Assembly: GCA_949130485.1 (NCBI GenBank)
Contig: OX422183.1
Location: 301,001 to 365,000, forward strand
Length of the DNA: 64,000 bases
Direction: 5' to 3'
DNA from: Agelas oroides
Lineage: Eukaryota > Porifera > Demospongiae > Agelasida > Agelasidae
Part shown: one piece after another, positions 32,790 through 43,160 of the stretch
How positions within the stretch are numbered: the first letter of the stretch is position 1
Layout of the letters: every line of letters starts with the position of its first letter
Notes under the pieces: model-generated
The model's input: only the letters and a program-made list of their open reading frames with translations
What the model was told of the DNA's origin: nothing
Database searches by the model: none
Made by a program: the position numbers and the translations under genes

Positions 32790-35700
32790 CAGAGGAGTAG
32801 TGTGGATGGAGCTAAAGTTAAGGGAAGGAAGGAAAGTAGCGGTGGGAGTGATATAGCTATGCTAATCCTGAGGGAGTGAGGACTGATGACACAGAAGATC
32901 AGTTTGAAGAGGTGCAGGAGGAGATAGGTAGGCTACAGGAAGAAGGATATGAGGTTGTTGTAATGGGTGACTTTAATGCACATATTGGCTTGGGTATTGA
33001 GCAACAACCAAACAGGAATGATCAGAGACTTTTGAACCGGTGAACTGATCATTTGGGAATGAACTTCCACAGTGTCAGGGGAGGTGGACTTGGGAGTGTG
33101 AGCAGTAATTGACTATATACTGTTCTCAAGGGGACTAGTTGTGGAGAAAATGCAGATTGAGGATTCAGAGGGGAGGGAGATAGGATCAGACCACAATCTC
33201 CTATGGTGTGAAGTGAGACCAGGAAACCTAGAAAAGGTGGTGTTGCAAGATCGGTACAAGTGGAGAATTGATGGGAAATGTGACTGGGAGGACCAGGATG
33301 CAGTTATGGCAGAGTTCGCAGACTGGGATGCCCAACTTGGTGAGCTGAACCAGAACCTGGAAGGAGAAGAACTAGTTGCGGCAGCATGGGAGAGTTGGAT
33401 GAAGGAGGTCATTACAGCAGCAGAAAGAGGGATAGGGAAGAAGATCAGAGAGAACTCAAAAGGTTGGTGGTCCAAAGAGATTGAAGCAGCTATCCAAGCA
33501 AGAAAAGAAGCGTGTAGGAAGGTCAGACAAGGGAAGGATGCTTAATACTAGATGAAAGGACTATAAGGATAAGAGGAAGGCTGTGAAGAAACTGTTGAGG
33601 AGGGAGAAGAAGGAGATGAAGAGAAAGACCTTGAAGAAAATTAGGGAACAGGGGAGAGCCAGCAGTAAACTATTCTGGTGAGACCTGGTTAAAAGAAAAA
33701 GGAAGAGAAGGAGCATACCAAGATTGACGAACAAGATGGGACGAGTAGTGGAAAACCAGGAGGAAGTAGTAGAGGAACTAGCCAAGCATTGGGAGGAGTT
33801 GGGACAGAATGGAGGGTAGTGAAGTACTATGGAAGAAGACAGAATGGAGGGTAGTGAAGTACTATGCAAGAAGACAGAATGGAGGGTAGTGAAGTACTAT
33901 GGAAGAAGACAGAATGGAGGGTAGTGAAGTATGGTCAGACATGTGAGATGGTGACATTTGATGAAGTGGTTGGAATCCTAAAACAGCTGAAGAGGGGTAA
34001 AGCCACTGGACCAGATGGTATTCCCAATGAGATGATGATGTATGGTGGTACAAGGATGGTTGAGACTATGGTGCAGTTGTTCAATCTTGTTGTATAGCAA
34101 GCATGTTGCCCGAAGGACTGGACGAGGAGCTACGTAGTGCCACTTTACAAGGATGGGGATCCAGAGACAGCGAGCAATTATAGAGGAATTGCTCTGGGAA
34201 GTTGTGTGGCTAAGGTGTTGGTGAAGCTGCTTTCAAGGAGGCTGGGCACATTTGCTGAAGAGGAGATCTTAACAGAGGCCCAGGGAGGATTTAGATCTGA
34301 GAGGAGGTGTGCTGACCAGATATTGATTCTGAGGAGTGTGTGTGGGCTGAAGAGGAAAGAAAAGAAGGGGATATACATGGCATTTCTGGATGTAAGCAAG
34401 GCGTACGATACAGTTTGGTGTGATTGGTTGTGGAGGAAAATGCAGCAGTATGGGGTAGAGGAGAAGTTTGTCCGCATCTGTAGAGGATTGTATAAAGGGA
34501 TTGAAGCAAGTGTGGTGTTGGAAGGGGAACAGTCAAGATGGTTTCCGGTTGAAACAGGGTTACGCCAAGGCTGCCCATTGTCACCACTGTTATACAGCAT
34601 ATACATAATGGACATGATGAAGCAGCTAGAGGAAAAGGGTTTGGGAGTGAAAATGGATGGAACTTGGTGTGGGGGTCTGATGTATGTGGATGACATTGTA
34701 CTGTTAGCGGAGACAGGTGATGAATTGCAGAAAATGCTGGATGTGGTGGGTCACTATGCACAGGAGTGGAGATTTCGTTTCAATGCACGGAAGAGCAAAA
34801 CGATGGTTGTTGGGCAAATAAAGGAGAGAGCTGGTCAATTAGCGGAGAGCAGATGGAAGAAGTGATAACATTCAAATACCTATAGGTGTTTGGCTGGATC
34901 GGAAGATGAGAGGGAATGTGCAGATGGAGAGAATGAGGGAGAAGGCTGAGGAGTGGTCAGGATAGACCGAGTGGATGAGTCGAGTTAATGGCCAGATAGA
35001 GGTAGAACGAGGAAGGTTGGTATGGGAACTTCTGGCTCGTCCAAGCCTTGAACATGCAGCAAGTGTATGGTGGACAGGAGGAAAGGTAGCCAGCAAAAGG
35101 TTAGAAGCTGTCCAGGACAGGGTTGGCAGGAAGCCACTTGGAGCAAGCAGGTCTGTGGCGGGAGTGGCACCTAGGGTGGAAGAAGCTAGAGGAAAGGAGG
35201 GAAGAGAAGAAGGTGCTTTATGGAAGGAGAGTGGAGAGGCTTGATGACAGTAGGCTGGTCAAAATGACAATTTAGAGTATGGTGTAATAAAATACTGTAA
35301 TATGATTGGTCAGTGCCTGGATTCTAAATCTCATAGAATCCTGTCTGGCTACTTAGAATCCAAGCCCAGAAGGATTGATATTCAAAAGAATATTGGTTAC
35401 ATGTAACAACTCAACAAGTATAATAACAACAAAAATTATTGTTTACATAATATGAAGAAGATGCAGGATTGTGGAAGTGTCAGCTGGCAGGGTGAGTATG
35501 ATCTGTTGTTAAGGAAGTATGGGTTGGGAGGTAGTGAGACAGGGTCAGCAAAGGAGTGGAAAGAGAGGGTTCATGAGAAAAACTGCAGGGATTGGATGGA
35601 AGAATTCAAATAGAAGGAAAAAGTAGCCTGAAGTGGTATCAGATGGTGAAGGAAGAGGCAGGATTGGAGGAGTACACAAGGTCTTTGGTAGGTCAGGAAG

Positions 35701-35990
35701 GGGTAAGGCTCCGGTTTAGGCTGAGAACAGGATCAGCAGGCCTCTTCGAGGACAAAAAGCGATGTAGGATGTGTGATGATGAAAGGTGTGTGTTGTGTAA
35801 CAGTTGCGAAGTAGAAGATGTGGAACACTTTCTGGTGAGATGCGAGGAATTTAGGTGGGAGAGGCAGTAGCTACTTGTTAGAGAAGGTGGCAGATGGAAG
35901 GAACACAAGAGTGGATAGATGAGTATGGAAGGGTGGGGGACAAGGGAAAGATGGCACTGCTGTTGGGGATGGCACTACTTATTCATTTCT
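32790..35990 (+). mobile_element. decayed non-LTR (LINE) retrotransposon
   Basis: Pieces of one long polyprotein are readable in order. The endonuclease has MGDFNAHIG (about 32963-32990) and GSDHNLL (about 33184-33205). The reverse transcriptase (about 33950-34870) has GKATGPDGIPNEM, FLDVSKAYDTV, GLRQGCPLSPLL and the catalytic YVDD (about 34683-34694). A C-terminal Cys/His motif, CxxC...HFLVRC, lies at about 35763-35850. Stops and frameshifts interrupt it throughout, including an in-frame TGA soon after the endonuclease motif and a 35-bp tandem repeat at 33804-33930. A stretch at about 35266-35472 looks like a later insertion. No poly(A) tail or target duplication is identified. The element is dead; its clade cannot be fixed by eye. 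Confidence 0.88.
33804..33930. repeat. 35-bp tandem repeat inside the LINE
   Basis: Three full copies and part of a fourth of a 35-base unit starting ACAGAATGGAGGGTAGTG. Because 35 is not a multiple of three, the expansion breaks the reading frame between the endonuclease and reverse transcriptase parts of the element. Confidence 0.85.
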
Positions 35991-36315
35991 GTAAATCATC
36001 TGGTTTGTATTTAGTGCTGTATCTGTATTGTATCTGTGCTGTACTAGTATAGCTACTACCATGTTCATGTACCTGTGATGGCCCAAACGGACTCAACTAT
36101 TCCAATTAAATTATGAAAAATCTCGATTCAACTCACTATAGTGTGGGGCTCGCTCATGCTTGCCCAATAAGGCACAACAAACAAACAACAACAAGGCAAA
36201 CAGTGTAAGGCAAACAGTGGGTGTTTGGGCTGTGTGTGCATAAATGTGCCAGGTCAAGTGAACTGCATGTTCAGGCTGTTAATTAAAAAAAACAAAAAAA
36301 AAAATATTAAAATTG

Positions 36316-36868
36316 TAAAAAAGATGTAGGGATGGCATGCCAAAAAGTATGCAAACAAGGTAAGGATAATGCATGAAAGCAAAGGTCAACATATTGGCAA
36401 AGCCCCATCCCTACATCATTTTCACACTACAGCTGATGCAATGCTGCTAGATCACATTAGTCTCGTTCCTGAGTTGGCATATGGGAGAAGGAAAGTGGTC
36501 TGGGGACAAGGCTAAAACCATGCCATATACTTTAACGACACTTATACTATCATAAGTCTGCAGTCTACTCCAACTCACTGCTTAATTAAGTTGTTGAAGA
36601 GGTTCCATATAACATAATGCTACCAAGAGGGTCGTACTAGCCTTATTCCCAGGCCATGTATGAGGAGGAAGTGGCCTGACAATGAGGCTACAGCCAAGAA
36701 CTACCAGTAAAGGTTATGAACTTGTGGTACGTTTTAGGAAGACCTGCATGCACCGTCTAACTGTAGTGTGAAAAAGATGGGGCTTTGCCAATATGTTGAC
36801 CTTTGCTTTCATGCATTATCCTTACCTTGTTTGCATGCTTTTTGGCATGCCATCCCTACATCTTTTTA
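36316..36868. mobile_element. fold-back element with arms of about 110 bp
   Basis: The left arm (about 36316-36435) and right arm (about 36760-36868) are inverted copies sharing GATGTAGGGATGGCATGCC and AAGCAAAGGTCAACATATTG. The interior contains two facing fragments related to the TAGCCTCGTTCC MITE family (near 36.46 and 36.65 kb). It has no coding capacity. Downstream, to 37.13 kb, I see only a GC-rich repeat stretch with a CTCGGGCTACGCCCTCGG dyad. Confidence 0.7.
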
Positions 36869-37129
36869 CCTGTTTAATGTTGTTGTTTTTTTTCAAGTCT
36901 TTTTACAAAAAATAACAAAGGACCAGTCAGGTATATAACAGCTATAGCACAGGTGGCCAGGGATTTATGGCTGTAGTAAACAAACCTCGTCCTCGGGCTA
37001 CGCCCTCGGACTCGGTCTGTTTACTGCCAAAAATTCCTGGGACTTGTGCTATAAACTCACGGATATGCAGGGCGGCGCGCGCCTGCTTCTCAGTACATTA
37101 CTACGCAGTCATCAATATCCTTGATAGCA

Positions 37130-37254
37130 GCATTTGTTACGATATACGCGCAGCAAATTATCGCCCCGCTGCTTCACTGTTGCTGATTACAAACTTACCC
37201 TTGTACGGTGTGCTGGTATCTGCAACCAACGTGCGATTGCGGTGAAACCTGCAA
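37130..37254 (+). promoter_or_regulatory. probable promoter and non-coding first exon of the seven-helix gene
   Basis: The block is conserved with 28.79-28.90 kb upstream of copy A and ends in a strong CAA|GTGAGT donor at 37254. A matching acceptor (TTAACCATAG) sits immediately before the ATG at 38907, giving a 5' UTR intron of about 1.65 kb. A TATAAAA at 37322-37328 (TATATAAA at 28963 in copy A) is also conserved but lies inside that intron; it could mark an alternative start. The left edge of the exon is not determined. Confidence 0.55.
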
Positions 37255-37507
37255 GTGAGTGAACTGTCTCGTGCATGCGTACGCGTTCAGTGTGTCATAA
37301 TTTTTACCGAATGCAGCAGGTGTATAAAAGTATGCAGTGTTTTGCTTTCAGCTAGCTGAATAGAGAAGTATGAAGCTTTACAGTGAATTTTATAAGATTT
37401 GGATCAGTGTTGTTTTAAGCCGTTTTCTATAAAATTGAGATGTCTTGAAAGTGTTCTTAAGCAAGAATTTCTGTAAATTACTTGGTAGCATGTATGGGGT
37501 ATGATAA

Positions 37508-38609
37508 TCCAGGCCCGTAGGCAGGGGGGGTTCGAGGGGGGTTCGCTCGAACCCCCCTTTTGACCTCCAAAAGATTTCTATGTACCGCTAATAACTGTAC
37601 ATTTTAAATGTCCTACCGCGTCTGAAAGTAGTCCACTAGTCTCGCTGCTATTGAGAATCACCGCTGTCTAAACGAGTCTGGTTGCAGCTATGCGAGTTTG
37701 TTCATGGAGGACCAGCGCTGAACGTGTGCGTAAGCTGTTTACGCCGCTGCGATGAAAGGAATGGCTCCTTTTTTCCGCTAATACCGGAGGGATGCGCCCA
37801 ATTGCAACTGTGGTCTACAAACGGATTGCCACCCTCATTGCAGAGAAACGCGACCACAGCAGAACTCTATTTTGGATTCGCTGCAAACTCAGCTTCTCAC
37901 TACTGCGCTCTGCCATTATGTGCATCAGAGTATCAAAGTCCTCATACCATCACTGGGCCCAGCTGCATGGTATGATTGGGGAAGCCATTGACCTCACCTG
38001 CTCGGAGGGTAGAATCGTGTCCTCGCAACAGACATTCTGTAATTGTAACTTTCAGCCTCTCGTTGTTAATTTTCTTACATCATTTATGCGTGTCCAATTT
38101 CCTGCTCTCCCTAGAAAGTACGCGCGCGTAAATACGCGCGTAAATAAATCGCTAGTTCAGGCGCTCGGGAGTTGTCTTTCTAGTGATGTCACCACACCTG
38201 CTGTTCTGCCAACCTCAGTACCTTCTCTCGTGGAAATTCGAAGTCAGCTGGCTTAGCAAATGCATACATGGACAGCCAAAATCGGATGCAATACTCCACG
38301 AGCCCACAGAGAGTATACACTCAAGCGAGTAACTCCCACAGAGCTAATTGCTAAAGAATGAACAGCCTTCTCCAATGCAACTCAGGCAACCACACCTTTG
38401 TTATTTTAACCAAAACATACAGCTGCTATGGCTCTGCTTCTGCCCCAAAATGGCCTCAGAAGCAATCTCAGAGCATCTCTAGCTAATTTCTAAAAAAATT
38501 TCCTGGGGGAGCATGCCCCCAGACCCCCCTAGTCGTAATTGCATGCTTATGCATGCATACATACAAATCAGACATCCATGTAACCCCCCTTCTAAAGATC
38601 CTGGCTATG
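37508..38609. mobile_element. insertion (hAT-like ends) in the 5' UTR intron of copy B, with an ancient coding fragment
   Basis: Comparison with copy A shows this stretch is extra: copy A runs from the CATACATGCTACC region to ACAAACTTCACAAGCCCTCC without it. It starts CAGGCCCGTAGGCAGGGGG and ends near CCTGGCTATGG, suggesting hAT-like termini with a worn right end. Around 37794-37960 a frame reads YKRIATLIAEKR ... CKLSFSLLRSAIMCIR, a block I recall from invertebrate mobile-element polyproteins. A related, frameshifted version lies at 48.29-48.42 kb. The exact element class is uncertain. Confidence 0.6.
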
Positions 38610-38906
38610 GAACAAACTTCACAAGCCCTCCTTACTTCCACTAAATATTTTCATCAATACGTAATAAGATGAGGATGATAGTCATGCCACAATAAATCCC
38701 CCCAAATGCCACAGTGCTAGCTATTTTTCTACCTAGCTCTGCTGGACATATTCACACTAAAAGATCACAACAGGAATGCGAATACGCTGAGGTCCTAACT
38801 ATTTTTACTACCTATAGTGCTGTTCTGGGGATAACATACATACTAAAAGCTCATGATTATCTGGGAAGAGATACACGTTCTGTGGTCCTCTCTTGTTAAC
38901 CATAGG

Positions 38907-41708
38907 ATGGCATCAAGGTCATGGTGTGTGGTCATTCTCTTGGTTGTGCTGGCAGGCCTACTGCACGGAGCAGTAGCAGAATGTCTCGATCAAAGCGAAA
39001 GCTGTGATGAGTGCTATGATACACTCGCAAAGTCACTTGTGAACATGCGCAACAACAAATACAATCTCCGGAGGGTGTTCTACCCTCTGGAGATAGCATC
39101 TCCAGTTTTTGTGACCGTGACATACCAATACAATGATAGCAGTGTCCCAAACCAAACATGGTACTGGAGTGCTGGAGTATTCTACTTTCTACAGCCACTG
39201 GAAGTGTTTCAGTTCACCTCCCTGTTCTTTGGAAACCCAGCATGGCGAAGCAGTGAATTAACCCTAACCCTACCAGCAGAATGTGCAAGAGCCTCCGAAG
39301 AATTCATGACAGAACTAACTGAACAGGTGAGGACCACACAAGAAAAGAAATAGGTATGTACATTCCAAGATGGGCATATAGAAATAAACAATCCTGAGAA
39401 GCTGCATGAAGAAGCTGAGAACACTGCTTTACAAAAGACAGTGCACAAAGCAAACATACTTTCAAGTACTGTCTATGCATGAGGAGCACATGCAGTGCAG
39501 GTTATAGCTAATGGAAGTAAACAATTTCACCTTTTCAATGTTACCAAGCACTTTATATATACCCATGCATGAAAACGACTCTGAATATGAGGCTACACTC
39601 AAGAGGCTACAGTGTGCCTGTGATATCACACACTCATGTAGGAGGCTACAGTGTACTTCAGGAGGAATGGAAGTATGCAAGCAATGAAGTTGCATTGGAT
39701 GAAAGTACTTAGTGGAGCTTTAGGAAGAGAAATGAGGAAAGCAAGTATTGTAATCTCCAAAAATAAGTCCATCTTTCCCATAGTTGTTTACACTATATTA
39801 ATTGGTTACTACAACTGTGTGACTGTTCTTCCTACGTTAATTCAAGAAACATTGTAAAACATTTAGTAGGAGGCTATAGTAAGGTTTACTCAAGTATCAC
39901 CTCCCACTCACGCAACTGTAGTAGTGAAGTGAAGTGAAACTTTAATGGCCATTCAGCCAGAGGCTGTTCTTAGCAAATTGTTTGCTAAAAATAATAACAA
40001 CTTTGTTTTTGCTGTTATGTTAAACACTTGAAAGCATTTGTGAGGAGCTCAGTATACAATAGATGTGGCACTAACAAATGAAGGCATCATCATTCACTGC
40101 TATTGAGTACAGGCCATACAAAACCATGCATACCCAGCTGATGAGGCCAAATGTGTCCTGCACTGTGGGTGACTTTGCTTTACAGCTAGGCCTGCATGCC
40201 TTTTTCACTGAATGTTAAGTTATTGTGTGTGGTCATGAATTTATGTGTGTGTAAGTACTGTGTTATTTCCTGTTGTGCGGGTATAAAATGATATATGTTA
40301 TTTCCTCTATTTTCAGCTCAAACTTTACGCCTCTCAGCTCAATCCCAAACCTTCAATTGACAACGCTTACAAAGCCAAGGGCTTTAATCTGATCACCCTT
40401 AGACGTGACTTGTACACCGGCTCAACCTTTAATGATGCACACCGCCTAAACCTGCTATACTGCTTCCAGTTCTTATTCCCCCTTTTTGCTGCTGTCCTTA
40501 TTGTGATGTACACAGTCTCCTGGTGGTCAATGAACAAGTCTGTTGCTGAGGAACATTCTAAAGACACAGACAGCTGGGCAATCATTATTGCTCATGCTAT
40601 CATAAGTTTAACATTCCTAGTGTACGTCTTTGCACTGGACATTGCTGCTCTGAAATTTCGAGATCCTACACCAGCATACCATAATGCAAACTACAGTGGA
40701 CTGCTATATCATTACCCTGGAAGTGTTCTTTTCTGGGACATACTTGCTTTATTAATAATAGCAATACTGATAATCATAGCATTGGTATTGTGTTATCGTG
40801 AAAACAGGCCCAGGAAAAGAGAAGCGTCCCAGAATGAATCCGTCCAGAGAGAAGCGTCCCAGAATGAATCCGCCCAGAATGAATCCCCCCAGAATAAATC
40901 CGCCCAGAATGAATCCCCCAAGGTAGCAACAGCCACTTTCCCGCTCCTGAAACTTGCTGGAATTGTTCCCCTTCTTTCTCTTGCTGCACACGCCCACTAC
41001 ATAATTATCGCTTGGATAACAGACCCTCTCTATGCTTCTGGCATTGGAATTAACTATGCAATCTTCTACGTCATTTATCTTGTCGTATTCAAGCACACTT
41101 GCATAGGAATTAAAGAGATAAAGGATTTATCAAGTCTGAAAAACCTTAAGCCAAATGTCCGGAAAATAGTGCTTTGTTGCATCGCAGTATCGCTTATGGT
41201 TATAGCTTGGCTTATTTCTGTCTCCCTGCAAATATTGCGATCAGCGTTTTTCGTCTACATCCCAATCAACAACTCTATTGAGGATACACCATCTACGTTA
41301 CTCACAATCATACAAGGTGTCACTGCAGTGTTTCTTGGCTTGATTGCATGGAAAGTGATTGTTAATCCAAGTGGCAAGGGACTTCTGTCAATCATCAGTG
41401 GCGCACTACGAAAGGCATTTAAGAAAAAGAACCACGAATGTGAACTACACAGTGATTCAGAGTGGGATGGATTTGACGATGAAGAAAAACTTGCTGAAGT
41501 CCTGCATCATGTTATTAAAATTAATGATGCACCAAACGCTGACCAAAGCCAGGGCAACCAAAGCCAGGGCAACCAAAGCCAGGGCAACCAAAGCCAGGGC
41601 AACCAAAACCAGAGCAACCAAAGCCAGGGCAACCAAAACCAGAGCAACCAAAGCCAGGGCAACCAAAGCCAGGGCAACGACAGCCAACCACCACCACAAG
41701 GGCAGTAG
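38907..41708 (+). CDS. seven-helix membrane protein of an unrecognised family (copy B)
   Basis: Two coding exons, 38907-39326 and 40317-41708, joined by a phase-0 GT-AG intron, give 603 residues. Residues 1-24 are a signal peptide ending AVA|E. The ectodomain (25-186) has Cys26, Cys33, Cys36 and Cys126 and Asn glycosylation sites (NDS, NQT). Predicted helices: 187-209, 227-252, 275-300, 349-373, 383-405, 423-446, 465-488. Basic residues cluster on the loops that would face the cytosol, consistent with an outside N-terminus. The loop after helix 3 has repeated QNES units, and the tail ends in about ten NQSQG-type units. The layout (signal peptide, ectodomain, seven helices) is receptor-like, but no GPCR motif (DRY, NPxxY) is evident and I do not recognise the family. 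The start is set by the acceptor just before the ATG. A sister copy at 29-31 kb is a pseudogene. Confidence 0.8.
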
Positions 41709-42236
41709 TTAGTTAGTAGCTAGTAGTTGTAGACTAGGCAACAGTGTTGTTTTAGTTACTGCAGTAGGCTTGTTGCCAATTTAGTCAGTTTATAGTTAGA
41801 TGGTTAAGCCCAAATCTTTTAAATTTAGTTATAGTGAGTGATAAAACTTATTGTTTTAGTTACTGGTTTTCTATTTTAGTTTCAGTTTTAGTTATTTTGG
41901 ATCTAAGAATTTAGTATTAGTTTGTTTGTTTTTTTTGGTTATCGTATTTGTAGTGAATATATTGCATCTAAACATTGGTTTTTCTGCATTTTACAAATTA
42001 ATACAAATACTGCTCTGAATTGTTCCCAGAATGACACCTTTCATGTCTGGGAACAAAACTAACTTCATCTTTTTAGTTCAAGATCAATTTATAGTTATTT
42101 GGAGGTAAATTTCAGCAATATTGCTAAACTTTCGGCAGAGTAACCAACGGCAAGGACATGGTCCATTGATTGTGCATGCTAAAAAAGACTTGTTGTCATG
42201 GAGATGAATTACAGCAATCCTAACTTCTAATTAATT

Positions 42237-42242
42237 AATAAA
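42237..42242 (+). terminator. polyadenylation signal of the seven-helix gene
   Basis: AATAAA about 530 bases after the stop codon at 41708, at the end of an A/T-rich 3' UTR. The same signal in the same context sits at 31283-31288 in copy A. Confidence 0.65.
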
Positions 42243-43160
42243 GTTGTATAGATCGAATGTTGTGTGTGGAATGAGAAAGGTTGCCAGAGAGCCGTCACAT
42301 ACTGGAGACAGTGGACACACTCTCAGGATAGATCCTGCGTGGGACAGAGAACATGGCATAACTCTAGCATCCAGCATGGGGCCAACTGTACTGCTCAAAT
42401 TGATGCTACTGATTCATTCCACTTCAACAAAAATTTTGCCTATATAGCATTTTCAGGATGGTAGAAAATGACACTATTTTTGAATTCTTCCTGTAATATT
42501 ATACTATAGAGATGAAACAGGGCACGCTAAATTTCCCTATAGCAATACAGGGATGAAATTATCTCAGGTCTAGCTGCCCTGCTGATAGTTTTATCAACAG
42601 TGAATGCTTCCAACATTCCAGGAAGTGTGATCGCATCTTCCTCAACTCGACTTTAGCTCCATTCGACACATGAACGGATAAGGCCACATTTCCATCTGGT
42701 ATAAATCCAGTGTAGTGACTGTCAACCAATGCTTTGGAAAATAAAGATGTTATGAAGCGAAAGTAGAGGAAAGTGAAAAGGCTGGCAGCCACCGGCCTTT
42801 TCACTTTCCTCTCGTTTCGCCTCATAACATCTAAATTCTATTAATGCTTTCTCTCTTCATCAAAGTGTAATTTGGTCACATATGTTCTCCACAGTCAGAC
42901 TGTCCATAACGTTCAATCTGCAGCAGCATACTGTAAACAAAACAGCTAGGATTTGTTACTTAACAACCTATTGTTCTGGTTATCCATGTTCAAATTTTGG
43001 TTGCTAAGCAACAGACCAACACCTAATACATGTAGCTGGCTATGCTTCTATCTGACTGTACACTGCCAAGTAATCAACAGTCTTGCCTCAATTCAAATGG
43101 TAAACTAAATTACTTATGATATAATGCTGACATTACCTGCGATGTGTATAGACATACATA
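42243..43160. other. duplicated flank, then spacer with a small fold-back SINE fragment
   Basis: 42243-42411 duplicates 31289-31460. At 42745-42838 a compact palindrome (GATGTTATGAAGCG ... CGCCTCATAACATC) carries the GGCAGCCACCGG and GGAAAGTGAAAA end motifs of the tRNA-derived fold-back element at 6.84-7.08 kb, with its tRNA-like centre missing. No gene is seen between 42.84 and 43.16 kb. Confidence 0.65.

Noticed and set aside
36967-37245. Plus-strand 92-codon frame upstream of the seven-helix gene
   Set aside because: Overlaps a GC-rich dyad repeat and the conserved non-coding first exon, with no initiation context or homology.
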